A stretch of DNA of 9,510 bases from an uncultured Streptomyces sp. GTDB taxonomy: Bacteria > Actinomycetota > Actinomycetes > Streptomycetales > Streptomycetaceae. The notes under the pieces are model-generated. The model ran no database searches and was not told the DNA's origin. It saw only the letters and a program-made list of their open reading frames with translations. The translations under genes were made by a program, and so were the position numbers. The DNA lies in NCBI GenBank assembly GCA_946480485.1, contig CAMLJW010000185.1, positions 1-9,510 on the forward strand. Direction: 5' to 3'. Every line of letters starts with the position of its first letter. The first letter of the stretch is position 1. Positions 1 to 6,963 of this stretch are shown one piece after another.

Positions 1-1030
1 ACGGCCGCGCCGCCGACGGTCTCGTACTCCAGCAGGAGGTCGGCCAGCTTGCGCAGCTGATCGCGGTGGGTGGTGAGCAGGTCGGTGGCCTGCTGTTCGG
101 CCTCGCGCAGCAGGCGGGCGACCTCGGCGTCGATGGCGGCCTGGGTAGCCTCGGCGAAGGGGCGGCTGGACATGGCGGTGGTGCCGCTGCCGAGGAAGAC
201 CGAGCCGCCCTGGGGGTAGCCCACGGGCCCGAGCGAGGGGGACAGGCCGAACTCGCGGATCATCTTGGTTGCCAGTTCGGTGGCTCCGGCCAGGTCGTTG
301 GCGGCGCCGGTGGAGCCCTGCCCGAGTTCGACGAGTTCGGCGGCGCGTCCTCCGAGCCGTACGGCGAGGGTCTGGGTGAGGTAGTCCTCGCCGTACAAGT
401 GCCGCTCGACAAGGGGCAGTTGCTGGGTGACGCCGAGGGCCTGTCCGGCGGGCAGGATGGTGACCTTGGCGACCGGATCGGCGTGCGGGGACAGCGCGGC
501 GACCAGGGCGTGCCCGGCCTCGTGCACGGCGACGGCCTGTTTCTCGGCGGGCAGCAGCACGTTGGAGCCTTCGCGGCGGCCGAGCAGGATGCGGTCGCGG
601 GCGGTGTCGAAGTCGTCGGCGGTCAGGGTCTCCCTGTCGCCCCGTACGGCGACGATGGCGGCCTCGTTGGCGAGGTTGGCCAGGTCGGCGCCGGAGAAGC
701 CGGGCGTGCCGCGCGCCACCACGTCCAGGTCGACGCCCGCGTCGAGCTGTTTGCCCTGGCAGTGCACGGCGAGGATGGCGGCGCGCTCGGCGAGCGTGGG
801 CAGCGGGATGGTCACCTGCCGGTCGAACCGTCCGGGGCGCAGGAGGGCCGGGTCGAGGATCTCGGGCCGGTTGGTGGCGGCGAGGACGACGATACCTTCG
901 GCGGCCTCGAAGCCGTCCATCTCCGACAGCAGCTGGTTGAGGGTCTGTTCGCGTTCGTCGTTGGAGACGATGGCGCCTGATCCTGCGCGGCGGCCGCCGA
1001 GGGCGTCGATCTCGTCCACGAAGACGATGG

Positions 1031-1038
1031 CGGCGCCC
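1031..1038 (-). other. frameshift 2 in ftsH (apparent one-base deletion)
   Basis: The frame reads FTEARKRAP and then turns to Ser/Pro-rich nonsense, ending at a TGA at 812-814. The neighbouring frame continues as [13 protein letters not shown], the expected Walker B region, and stays open to the left edge. One extra G in GATGGCGGCGCCC on the plus strand joins the two parts perfectly. Confidence 0.85.
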
Positions 1039-1751
1039 GCTTACGGGCCTCGGTGAACAGGTCTCGTACGCGGGCGGCGCCGACGCCGACGTACATCTCC
1101 ACGAAGCTGGAGCCGGCCACGGACAGGAACGGCACGTCCGCCTCGCCCGCGACCGCGCGGGCCAGCAGGGTCTTGCCGGTGCCGGGCGGGCCGACCATCA
1201 GCACCCCGCGCGGCGCGGTGGCGCCTGCTCGGCGGTAGCGCTCGGGCTGCCGCAGGAAGTCGACGACCTCACCGATCTCGGCCTTGGCACCCTCGTAGCC
1301 CGCCACGTCACCGAAGGTCGTGTCGGGCCGTTCCGCGTCGAACACCTTGGCCTTGGACTTGCCGACCCCGCCGAGCGCGCCGTGCATCTGACCCGCGGCG
1401 CCTTTCGACAGCCGGGACCAGAACCAGAAGATGAGGGCGAAGGGGGCCAGCAGCAACAGCCAGGACAGCATCCGGGATCCGAACGAGGGCGAGGTGGAGG
1501 GTGGTTCGGCCGTGATGGCCACCTTCTCGTCCTCCAGCCGGTCCAGGAGCTGGTCGCCGGCGAGGTCGACGGGGACGACGGTGGTGTAGGTGTGCCCGTT
1601 GGTGAGGGTGCCGCTGGTCTTGCCGTCGGTGTTGATGGTGGCGGTCTTGACCTTGCCGTCGTCGACCTGGTCGAGGAACTTGGAGTAGCTCAGGTCCATC
1701 TTCTCCGGCTCGTCGGGCCGCGTGCCCGGGAGCACGGCCCACAGCCCGACG

Positions 1752-1758
1752 GCGGCAG
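1752..1758 (-). other. frameshift 1 in ftsH (apparent one-base deletion)
   Basis: Upstream of this point the frame from the ATG at 1860 reads sensibly as [14 protein letters not shown] and on to HWLWPLAIL. Downstream, the sensible frame is a different one, reading [11 protein letters not shown]. Adding one C to GGCGGCAGG on the plus strand restores a continuous hydrophobic helix. The missing base falls in a GGCC-type run, where homopolymer miscounts are common. Confidence 0.8.
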
Positions 1759-1921
1759 GATGGCGAGCGGCCACAGCCAGTGCCGCAACGCGGGTGGGGG
1801 CGGAGGCGCGGTGGGGGTGGGTCGGTCGCCCGGCGGGGGCGGGTTCGCCTGCTTGGACATGGCGGTCTCTTCCTCGGCCTCGCGGCACGGGACCGCGGGG
1901 CCGGGCCGGAGTGTGGGGCGG

Positions 1922-2128
1922 TCAGGAGGGGTTCTGCTGTGACTGTGCGATGTAGCGGGCCGGGTCGGCGTCGAAGTCGGTCGCGCAGTTCGGGGAGCAG
2001 AAGTAGTAGCGGTGTCCGTCCACGTCGCGGTGGGCGGCGGCGCCTTCGGGGGTGACGGTCATGCCGCACACGGGGTCCTTCAGCGGCTCGGCGTCCTGGT
2101 GATGGCTGTGGTGGTCGTGGCTGGTCAT
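1922..2128 (-). CDS. possible stand-alone YHS-domain protein from an internal start
   Basis: An in-frame ATG (2128-2126) inside the ATPase reading frame has GGAG at 2138-2135, exactly 6 bases upstream, which is better than the ATPase's own start signal. From here a 68-residue protein would be made, beginning [11 protein letters not shown] and containing the whole YHS domain (KDPVCGM, then FCSPNC). YHS/TRASH domains bind metal through such cysteines, and small separate YHS proteins occur beside copper ATPases. Either the domain is simply the ATPase tail, or both a fused and a free form are made, or a former two-gene boundary lost its stop codon. Sequence alone cannot decide. Confidence 0.42.
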   Translation of the reverse strand: MTSHDHHSHHQDAEPLKDPVCGMTVTPEGAAAHRDVDGHRYYFCSPNCATDFDADPARYIAQSQQNPS

Positions 2129-4402
2129 GTCGGTCTCCAGTGTGGTGCGGGTGTGCTGTGCCGCGCGCGTGGGCGGGGCCGTCCGGGGAGCGGACGGGTG
2201 CTCGTCGGGGACCTCGGCGCGGGGCGTGACGGCGGGCGGGGTGGTGGCCGGCAGCGGGGCGGGGTGCCAGCGGCGCAGCCGGTTGGCGTTGGCGACCACG
2301 GACAGGGAGGACAGCGCCATGGCGGCGGCCGCGATGATCGGGGACAGCCGGATGCCGAGCCAGGGGTAGAGGACACCGGCGGCGACCGGGACGCCGACGG
2401 CGTTGTAGATCAGGGCGAAGAACAGGTTCTGCCGGATGTTGCGCATCGTGGCGCGGGACAGCCGGATCGCCGTGGGCACTCCTTGCAGGGAGCCGGAGAT
2501 AAGGGTGATGTCGGCGGCCTCGATGGCCACGTCGGTTCCGGTGCCGATCGCCATGCCGACGTCGGCGGCGGCCAGCGCGGGGGCGTCGTTGATGCCGTCG
2601 CCGACCATGCCGACCCGGCGGCCTTCGGCCTGCAGCCGCCGGATGGCGTCGGCCTTGTGCTCGGGCAGTACCTCGGCCAGGGCCCGTTCGATGCCGACCT
2701 CGGCGGCGATGGCGGCGGCGGTGCGCCGGTTGTCACCGGTGAGCATGACGACCTGGACACCCAGCCGGTGCAGTGCGGCGATCGCGGCGGCCGAGTCCTC
2801 CTTGACGGTGTCGGCGACCGCGAGCACGCCGGCCGGGCGGCCGTCGACCGCCGCGAGCACCGGGGTCTTGCCCTGGGCGGACAACTCGGTTGCGAGCGGT
2901 TCCAGGGCGGTGGTGTCGATGCCGACATCCGTGAGCAGCCGCAGGTTGCCGACCAGGACAGCCCGGCCGCCGACGGTGGCCTGCACGCCCTTGCCGGTGA
3001 CCGAGTCGAAGCCGGTGACGTCCAACAGCTTCAGGCCGCGCTCCCGTGCGCCGGCCACGATCGCCTGCCCGAGGGGGTGTTCGCTGTCGCGCTCGGCCGC
3101 AGCGACCAGGGCCAGCAACTCGTCCTCGGTGAAGCCGTCCGCGACGCGCACGTCGGTGAGGACCGGAGTGCCGGCGGTGATGGTGCCGGTCTTGTCCAGC
3201 ACGACTGTGTCCAGCTTGTGCGCGGTCTCCAGCGCCTCGGCGGAGCGGATCAGGATGCCCGCGCCGGCGCCCTTGCCGGTGCCGACCATGATGGACATCG
3301 GGGTGGCCAGGCCCAGCGCGCACGGGCAGGCGATGATCAGCACCGCGACCGCGGAGACCAACGCCAGGGTCAGCGCCGGGGCCGGACCGACGGTGAACCA
3401 GACAGCGAACGTGGCGATCGCGATCGCGATCACCGCGGGCACGAAGTACGCGGAGGTGGCATCCGCAAGCCGCTGGATGGGAGCTTTCGACGCCTGAGCC
3501 TGCTGCACGAGGCGGATGATCTGCGCGAGCATCGTGTCCGCCCCGACCTTCGCCGCCCGCACCCGCAGCGACCCGGTGCCGTTGACGGTGGCACCGATCA
3601 CCGTGTCCCCGGCCCGCTTGGTGACCGGCATCGGCTCCCCGGTGACCATCGACTCGTCCACCGCCGAGGACCCGGACAGAACCTCGGCGTCCACCGGGAC
3701 CTTCTCGCCGGGCCGGACGATCACCTCGTCGCCGACCGCGACCTCCTCGACCGGGATCTCGGCCTCGGCCCCGTCGCGGACCACCCGGGCGGTACGGGCC
3801 TGCAGGCCCAGCAGCGCCCGGATCGCCTCACCGGTACCGGCCTTGGCCTTCGCTTCCAGCAGCCGCCCGAGCAGGATCAGGGTCAGGATCACCCCTACCG
3901 CCTCGAAGTACACCTCGCGTACGTCCTCCGGCAGCGCACCGGGCGCCAGGGTGACCAGCAGGCTGTAGCCGTACGCGGCGACCGTGCCCAGGGTGATCAG
4001 GGAGTTCATGTCCGCGGAGCGGTGGGCCAGGGTGAGCCAGCCGGTGCGGTGGATGGGCCAGCCGGTGTAGAGCATCACCGGGGTGATCAGCACGAGCTGC
4101 AGCCAGTGGTTCAGCAGCCAGCCGGGCACCCAGTCGGCGCCGAAGGAGTCGGCCATCACCGCGAACAGCACCGGAGCGGTCAGCACCGCGCCGAAGGCCA
4201 CCCGCCGCGTCAGGTCCTTGATCTCCGCCTTCCGCTCGGCGGCCTGCGCCGCTTCCGCCTCGGCGGCCTGCCCCTCGCTCAGCCCGGTGGGCGGTGGTCC
4301 GCCAGAGGTACCTGGTGACGGCGGCGCCGCTGTCGCGGTCCGCTCGCCATCCCCGGCGGGGGCGGCGCCGTCCGTTCCCGCGGTCTCCATCGGCCGGAAC
4401 AC
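1922..4402 (-). CDS. Cu(I)-type P1B ATPase with C-terminal YHS domain
   Basis: This is a CopA-like ATP-driven exporter of monovalent copper in the cytoplasmic membrane, 826 residues. Visible motifs are TGEP (254-257) in the actuator domain, CPC (359-361) in the transport helix, DKTGT (403-407) with the phosphorylated Asp, SEHP (440-443), TGDN and GDGIND (601-606). The later helices carry both P1B-1 copper signatures: N-x6-YN-x4-P (659-672) and M-x2-SS-x5-N (695-705). There is no N-terminal HMA domain; the first 60 residues are a Pro/Ala/Glu-rich linker. After the last helix a Pro/Thr-rich stretch (about 710-757) and a His-rich patch lead to a YHS domain (about 775-815: [14 protein letters not shown]). 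The start is uncertain: GTG at 4402 has GGAG only 4 bases upstream, and ATG at 4390 has no better site. The gene overlaps the cupredoxin remnant out of frame. Copper specificity is supported by the signatures; direction of transport is from family knowledge. Confidence 0.93.
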   Translation of the reverse strand: MFRPMETAGTDGAAPAGDGERTATAAPPSPGTSGGPPPTGLSEGQAAEAEAAQAAERKAEIKDLTRRVAFGAVLTAPVLFAVMADSFGADWVPGWLLNHWLQLVLITPVMLYTGWPIHRTGWLTLAHRSADMNSLITLGTVAAYGYSLLVTLAPGALPEDVREVYFEAVGVILTLILLGRLLEAKAKAGTGEAIRALLGLQARTARVVRDGAEAEIPVEEVAVGDEVIVRPGEKVPVDAEVLSGSSAVDESMVTGEPMPVTKRAGDTVIGATVNGTGSLRVRAAKVGADTMLAQIIRLVQQAQASKAPIQRLADATSAYFVPAVIAIAIATFAVWFTVGPAPALTLALVSAVAVLIIACPCALGLATPMSIMVGTGKGAGAGILIRSAEALETAHKLDTVVLDKTGTITAGTPVLTDVRVADGFTEDELLALVAAAERDSEHPLGQAIVAGARERGLKLLDVTGFDSVTGKGVQATVGGRAVLVGNLRLLTDVGIDTTALEPLATELSAQGKTPVLAAVDGRPAGVLAVADTVKEDSAAAIAALHRLGVQVVMLTGDNRRTAAAIAAEVGIERALAEVLPEHKADAIRRLQAEGRRVGMVGDGINDAPALAAADVGMAIGTGTDVAIEAADITLISGSLQGVPTAIRLSRATMRNIRQNLFFALIYNAVGVPVAAGVLYPWLGIRLSPIIAAAAMALSSLSVVANANRLRRWHPAPLPATTPPAVTPRAEVPDEHPSAPRTAPPTRAAQHTRTTLETDMTSHDHHSHHQDAEPLKDPVCGMTVTPEGAAAHRDVDGHRYYFCSPNCATDFDADPARYIAQSQQNPS

Positions 4403-4577
4403 CTTGCTCCAGGCGGATCACGTCGGGGCTGTAACCGCCGCGCACCGTCACCGCCACACGCTGGATTCCGCCGGCCATCTCGGCCGCCCGCGCCCGGCGC
4501 GGGCCGAAGAAGAACCAGCCCAGTGCGCCCAGCAGCGCGGCGGAGACGACCACGACCACCAGATCCGCCAGATTCAT
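4395..4577 (-). pseudogene. N-terminal remnant of a membrane-anchored cupredoxin protein
   Basis: The ATG at 4577 has an excellent ribosome site (AGGAG at 4588-4584, 6 bases upstream). The first 61 codons encode one membrane helix (about 5-24, ending WFFFGPRRAR) followed by IQRVAVTVRGGYSPD and VIRLEQGVP. This resembles the first strands of cupredoxin domains. The Cys, His and Met copper ligands should follow, but the sequence instead enters the linker of the ATPase gene. The cupredoxin frame then runs on without a stop to 3828 only as a shadow of the ATPase. The ATPase frame is one base away, so neither an intact cupredoxin nor an in-frame fusion is encoded. From recollection of the family, actinobacterial cupredoxin-ATPase fusions exist, so I infer an internal deletion that removed the copper site. 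The good start and ribosome site suggest it still opens the operon. Confidence 0.6.
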
Positions 4578-4628
4578 GGCGCTCTCCTAATCCGCTTCGT
4601 GGACCGGGTACCACAACGGTCGCCCCGC

Positions 4629-4650
4629 ATACCCCCGCCAGGTAGGGGTC
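4629..4650. promoter_or_regulatory. possible CsoR-type copper operator
   Basis: ATACCCCC (4629-4636) faces AGGGGT (4644-4649), an inverted C-tract/G-tract pair of the kind bound by the copper-sensing repressor CsoR in actinobacteria. The position, upstream of a Cu(I) ATPase, fits. The spacing between the tracts is longer than usual and the right half is short. It overlaps the first DosR-like box, so the two readings compete or the two regulators would exclude each other. Confidence 0.3.
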
Positions 4651-4681
4651 TCCCGACCCTGCCGAGAGGGCCGTTGGGCCC
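4646..4681. promoter_or_regulatory. tandem DosR/OsdR-like boxes
   Basis: Two perfect palindromes share one layout: GGGTC-TCCC-GACCC at 4646-4659 and GGGCC-GTTG-GGCCC at 4668-4681. Their centres are 22 bp apart, about two helical turns, so both would face the same side of the DNA. The mycobacterial DosR/DevR box has the core GGGAC-N4-GTCCC, and the Streptomyces homologue OsdR is reported to recognise similar DNA. The match is in layout and in the GGG/C positions, not in every base, and short GC palindromes also arise by chance in such DNA. The assignment is inference. Confidence 0.4.
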
Positions 4682-4711
4682 ATGTGCGCGCCGTCAGCGT
4701 GGAGTGACCGT

Positions 4712-4742
4712 GGGCAGTACCGCGGCACCACCGCGGGTGCCC
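4712..4742 (+). promoter_or_regulatory. GC-rich hairpin in the SHOCT gene leader
   Basis: GGGCA (4712-4716) pairs with TGCCC (4738-4742), and CCGCGG (4720-4725) pairs with CCGCGG (4731-4736) around a 5-base loop CACCA. The result is an 11-bp stem with one small internal bulge. It ends about 24 bases before the ribosome site of the next gene. No U-run follows, so a simple terminator is unlikely; it could affect leader stability, attenuation or protein binding. Confidence 0.4.
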
Positions 4743-4780
4743 AGGGCCTGAAGGTCCTTCGACACAGGAAAGTGATCGCG

Positions 4781-5065
4781 ATGTTCTTCTGGTACGACCA
4801 CGACGTCAGCGGGTGGGGGTGGTTCGGGATGTCGCTCGGCATGGTGCTCTTCTGGGCGCTCATCATCACCGTCTTCGTCCTGTTGTTCCGGTCGCTGAGC
4901 CGGGGGCCGTCCGAAGACGGCGGCACGACCACGCCCCCGTCCTCGTCCCGGACGCCGGAGCAGCTGCTCGCCGACCGGTTCGCCCGGGGCGAGATCGACG
5001 AGGAGGAGTACCGGCGGCGCCTGCAGGTGCTGCGTGAAGGCGGTCCCACCCTCACCAAACACTGA
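4781..5065 (+). CDS. small SHOCT-domain membrane protein
   Basis: This 94-residue protein has an aromatic N-terminus (MFFWYDHD), one membrane helix (about 16-37), a Pro/Ser/Thr linker and a C-terminal SHOCT domain (about 57-86: EQLLADRFARGEIDEEEYRRRL). SHOCT is a short helical domain found at protein ends, thought to mediate oligomerisation or assembly; it has no known enzymatic activity. The ATG at 4781 is chosen because AGGAAAG lies about 8 bases upstream. An in-frame ATG at 4682 would add 33 residues with no conserved look and would translate through the leader hairpin. The gene is divergent from the copper operon and shares its control region. Its role is unknown; partnership with a membrane complex or protease such as FtsH is a guess from position. 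Confidence 0.85.
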   Translation: MFFWYDHDVSGWGWFGMSLGMVLFWALIITVFVLLFRSLSRGPSEDGGTTTPPSSSRTPEQLLADRFARGEIDEEEYRRRLQVLREGGPTLTKH

Positions 5066-5263
5066 GAGAGCAGCCCGCTCGGCCGGAACCGTGCTCGCGT
5101 ACGCCTGCCCGGACGGGTCCCGGCCGGTCACCAGGCGCGGTCGGGTCCGTACGGCAGGCGGCTGTGCGGCAACGGTGTGACAGCCGGGTGGCCGCGCGAG
5201 TCGGATGCACGGATCCCTGCCCGTACAGGTCACGCTCTCGGCGAGAACCCTTGCGGAGTCGCC
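5066..5263. other. intergenic region before the cytochrome b operon
   Basis: These 198 bases lie between the SHOCT stop and the next start. Nothing in them looks coding. They contain a possible long-range stem and, at the right end, GGAG (5255-5258) as the ribosome site of the next gene. A promoter is expected here but no convincing -10/-35 pair is visible. Confidence 0.5.
5102..5160 (+). terminator. weak candidate stem-loop after the SHOCT gene
   Basis: CGCCTGCC (5102-5109) is complementary to GGCAGGCG (5153-5160) over 8 bases. Between them lie smaller possible hairpins such as GGAC-GG-GTCC (5111-5120). There is no T-run. It could be a U-less actinobacterial terminator or a chance pairing in GC-rich DNA. 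Confidence 0.25.
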
Positions 5264-5884
5264 ATGAACGAGGATTCACCGGGCAACGGACCAGGCGCAG
5301 GCGTACGCTCGGCTGCGCCCGGGCGGCGCGCCCATCGCTGGGTGATGACGTCGGCCGCCGCGCTGCTTGCCCTGCTGGTTCCCTTCGCCGCGCTGTCCGG
5401 CGTGGCCCGGGCCGATGAGGAGGAGAGCACGCGGTCGGTGGTGCTGGTCGAGCAGGCCCTCGCCCTGATCGCCAACGACGCAGGCGATGAGCGGGTGGCC
5501 GAGCGCGTCGAGGACGCCCTGGAGGCCCCTGAGAAGGAAGGGGTGAACCTGGCGCTCGTGGAGCGGGCCGGGGAGCTGATCGACCGTCCGGGCGAGAGTA
5601 CGGCCGCGACCCGCCAGGCACAGTTCCTGCTGCTCGGCTCGCTCGGCGGGAAGCTGCCCTCGGCCCCGCAGGGCGTCCGTTTCGCGACCGGTGAGGAGAC
5701 CGGCACCAGCGAGATCCTCGACGAGCTCCGGCCCGCACGCGGCCTCTCGGACAGCGGGGACACGGCGCTCTTTGCCCTCGGCCTCGCCTCCGTCGCGGTC
5801 GGGCTGTGGCTCTCCTACTGGCTGCGTCCTCCGCACCGCCTGCGCGAACTCGAACACCGGCGCACCCGCGAGGAGCGGCCATGA
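5264..5884 (+). CDS. exported, membrane-anchored protein of unknown function
   Basis: I do not recognise a family for this 206-residue protein. It has a Gly/Pro/Arg-rich N-terminus, a signal-peptide-like hydrophobic stretch (about 28-48) and a plausible cleavage site after ARA (residue 50) before DEEES. An acidic, probably helical external domain follows (about 51-165), then a C-terminal membrane helix (about 166-186) with a short basic cytoplasmic tail. It has no cysteine, so no CxxCH haem site, Rieske cluster or cupredoxin site is possible. The ATG at 5264 has GGAG 5 bases upstream; the in-frame extension to 5177 lacks a good site. Its stop overlaps the cytochrome b start as ATGA (5881-5884), which points to translational coupling and a shared membrane complex. 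It may be a structural subunit where other bc-type complexes have Rieske or cytochrome c proteins; this is inference. Confidence 0.75.
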   Translation: MNEDSPGNGPGAGVRSAAPGRRAHRWVMTSAAALLALLVPFAALSGVARADEEESTRSVVLVEQALALIANDAGDERVAERVEDALEAPEKEGVNLALVERAGELIDRPGESTAATRQAQFLLLGSLGGKLPSAPQGVRFATGEETGTSEILDELRPARGLSDSGDTALFALGLASVAVGLWLSYWLRPPHRLRELEHRRTREERP

Positions 5885-6963
5885 CCAGCGAGGAGGAGGG
5901 CAGGGGCGCCGCACCGAGCGCGACCGCGGCCCCACGGCCCGGCAGATTTCACCGCGCCGTCGACGCGATCGACGAGCGGATGGGCATCAAGGCGCTGGCC
6001 TACCCGGTGCCCGAACACGCCAACAACCTCTCCTGGAGCCTGGGCGGTCTGACCGCGGTCTCCTTCGTGATCCTGCTGGCCACCGGGATCTACATCGCGC
6101 AGTTCTACAACCCCATGCCCGAGGACGCCAACCAGTCCGTACGCGACCTGGTGGCGGACGTCTGGCTTGGCGGCTTCGCCCGCGGCCTGCACTTCTGGGC
6201 CGCGCAGGCGATGTTCGTGATCGTGCTGCTGCACCTGCTGCGGGTGTACTTCCACGCGTCCTACAAGAAGCCCCGCGAGGGCAACTGGGTGGTTGGCGCG
6301 GCGATGTTCCTGCTGACCTTCCTGGCCGTGTTCACCGGCACCGTCCTCAAGTGGGACCAGGAGGGCTACGAGGCCCTCATGCACAACCTGGACGTGGCCA
6401 AGCTGCTGGGCGGCGCCGGGATCTGGTTCACCCCGGAACTCACGGACCGGGTGCCGATCCTGCTCCGCCTGTACACGGCGCACGCGGTGATCATCCCCGG
6501 GCTGATCCTGCTGCTGTTCGTCTGGCACGCGCTGCTCGTCAAGCGGCACAGGATCTCCCCGCATCCGGAAATCCCGGTCCCGGAGGAGGAGACGCCCGAG
6601 CCGTTTACCGCGCACCTGAAGCGGGTCGCCGCGTTCGGGCTGGTGCTCCTCGGCATGCTGACGGTGCTGGCCGTGCTGGTGCCGCCGGTGCTCGGCCCGA
6701 CCCCGGTGGCGGGGATCGAGGTCACCCGTCCGCTGTGGATGTTCTGGTGGTTCTTCCCGATGGAACAGTGGTTCGGGGTGGCCTCCATCGCCTACGTCAT
6801 CGCCGGCGTGTTCGGGCTGGTCTTCCTCGTCCCCTTCCTCGACCGGAGTCCTCGACGGCGGTGGCGCGAGCGGCCGTACGCCACCGCCGCCGCCCTGGTG
6901 CTGCTGGCCGCGCTCGCCGCGATCACCGTCCAGGTCTGGATCAACAACCCGAAGGGGCACTGA
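5881..6963 (+). CDS. cytochrome b (fused b6/subunit IV type), orphan and divergent
   Basis: This 360-residue membrane protein is the di-haem quinol-reactive core of bc-type complexes. The N-terminal part has four helices carrying the haem ligands: H104 and H118 (13 residues between) in helix B, H201 and H216 (14 between) in helix D. The 14-residue spacing in helix D is as in b6-type proteins. The C-terminal part has about three more helices. Where the Qo motif PEWY is expected, the sequence reads PLWM (284-287), so the catalytic Glu is absent. The ATG at 5881 follows GAGGAG by a few bases; a longer frame from 5806 runs through the upstream gene and is rejected. It is much shorter than the roughly 540-residue actinobacterial QcrB. 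No Rieske or cytochrome c gene lies beside it. It probably passes electrons across or within the membrane, but donor and acceptor are unknown. Confidence 0.88.
   Translation: MTSEEEGRGAAPSATAAPRPGRFHRAVDAIDERMGIKALAYPVPEHANNLSWSLGGLTAVSFVILLATGIYIAQFYNPMPEDANQSVRDLVADVWLGGFARGLHFWAAQAMFVIVLLHLLRVYFHASYKKPREGNWVVGAAMFLLTFLAVFTGTVLKWDQEGYEALMHNLDVAKLLGGAGIWFTPELTDRVPILLRLYTAHAVIIPGLILLLFVWHALLVKRHRISPHPEIPVPEEETPEPFTAHLKRVAAFGLVLLGMLTVLAVLVPPVLGPTPVAGIEVTRPLWMFWWFFPMEQWFGVASIAYVIAGVFGLVFLVPFLDRSPRRRWRERPYATAAALVLLAALAAITVQVWINNPKGH

Larger units (their letters stand above)
1..1860 (-). pseudogene. ftsH: FtsH-type AAA+ zinc metalloprotease, broken by two frameshifts, 3' end off window
   Basis: FtsH is a membrane-anchored, ATP-driven protease that degrades misfolded or unneeded membrane and cytosolic proteins. 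Two frame corrections give about 620 residues up to the window edge, against a usual 640-680. In order: a Pro-rich N-terminus, a first membrane helix (about 25-45), an extracytoplasmic domain, a second helix rich in L/F/W, the Walker A motif GPPGTGKT (1169-1192), the pore motif MYVGVGA, Walker B VFVDEID just after the second shift, the second region of homology ending RPGRFDR, and the zinc site HEAGH (510-524). A downstream Asp in GAANDLA fits the third zinc ligand. The ATG at 1858-1860 is preferred because GAGGAAGAG lies just upstream; an earlier in-frame start at 1888 belongs to a shadow frame. As written, translation from this ATG stops after 56 codons (TGA at 1690-1692). It lies 61 bases after the ATPase gene and is probably in its operon. 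The family is certain; whether the damage is real is not. Confidence 0.88.
4578..4780. promoter_or_regulatory. divergent control region between the copper operon and the SHOCT gene
   Basis: These 203 bases separate the leftward cupredoxin/ATPase/ftsH unit from the rightward SHOCT gene and contain no credible gene. They hold the leftward ribosome site (4584-4588), an inverted repeat GACCG-N10-CGGTC (4602-4621), two tandem GGGNC-N4-GNCCC palindromes, a CsoR-like element, a GC-rich hairpin, a small GAAGG-T-CCTTC repeat (4750-4760) and the rightward ribosome site AGGAAAG (about 4766-4772). I could not assign clear -10 and -35 boxes. Confidence 0.7.

Noticed and set aside
66..980. Open frame of 304 codons on the plus strand
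   Set aside because: It lies opposite the FtsH protease domain, which reads perfectly on the minus strand, and has low-complexity Gly-rich composition.
1861..1888. Upstream start for ftsH at 1888
   Set aside because: It is in the frame that becomes correct only after the first frameshift; the ATG at 1860 has the ribosome site and sensible N-terminus.
2012..4318. 768-codon open frame opposite the copper ATPase
   Set aside because: It is antisense to a gene with full P1B motifs; its Gly/Asp/Arg/Gln-rich composition is typical of shadow frames in GC-rich DNA.
3828..4394. Continuation of the cupredoxin frame into the ATPase gene
   Set aside because: After residue 61 the sequence is Arg/Gly-rich nonsense overlapping the ATPase's conserved region; it is open only by composition.
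4682..4780. Longer N-terminus for the SHOCT protein
   Set aside because: It has no good ribosome site and would translate through the leader hairpin; ATG at 4781 is well supported.
5264..5884. Cytochrome c or Rieske subunit next to cytochrome b
   Set aside because: The protein has no cysteine at all, so neither haem c nor a 2Fe-2S cluster can be bound in the usual way.
5691..6962. Plus-strand open frame through the cytochrome b gene
   Set aside because: Only its 3' part from 6963 is a plausible gene; the rest is out of frame with an obvious cytochrome b and is Arg/Pro/Gly-rich.
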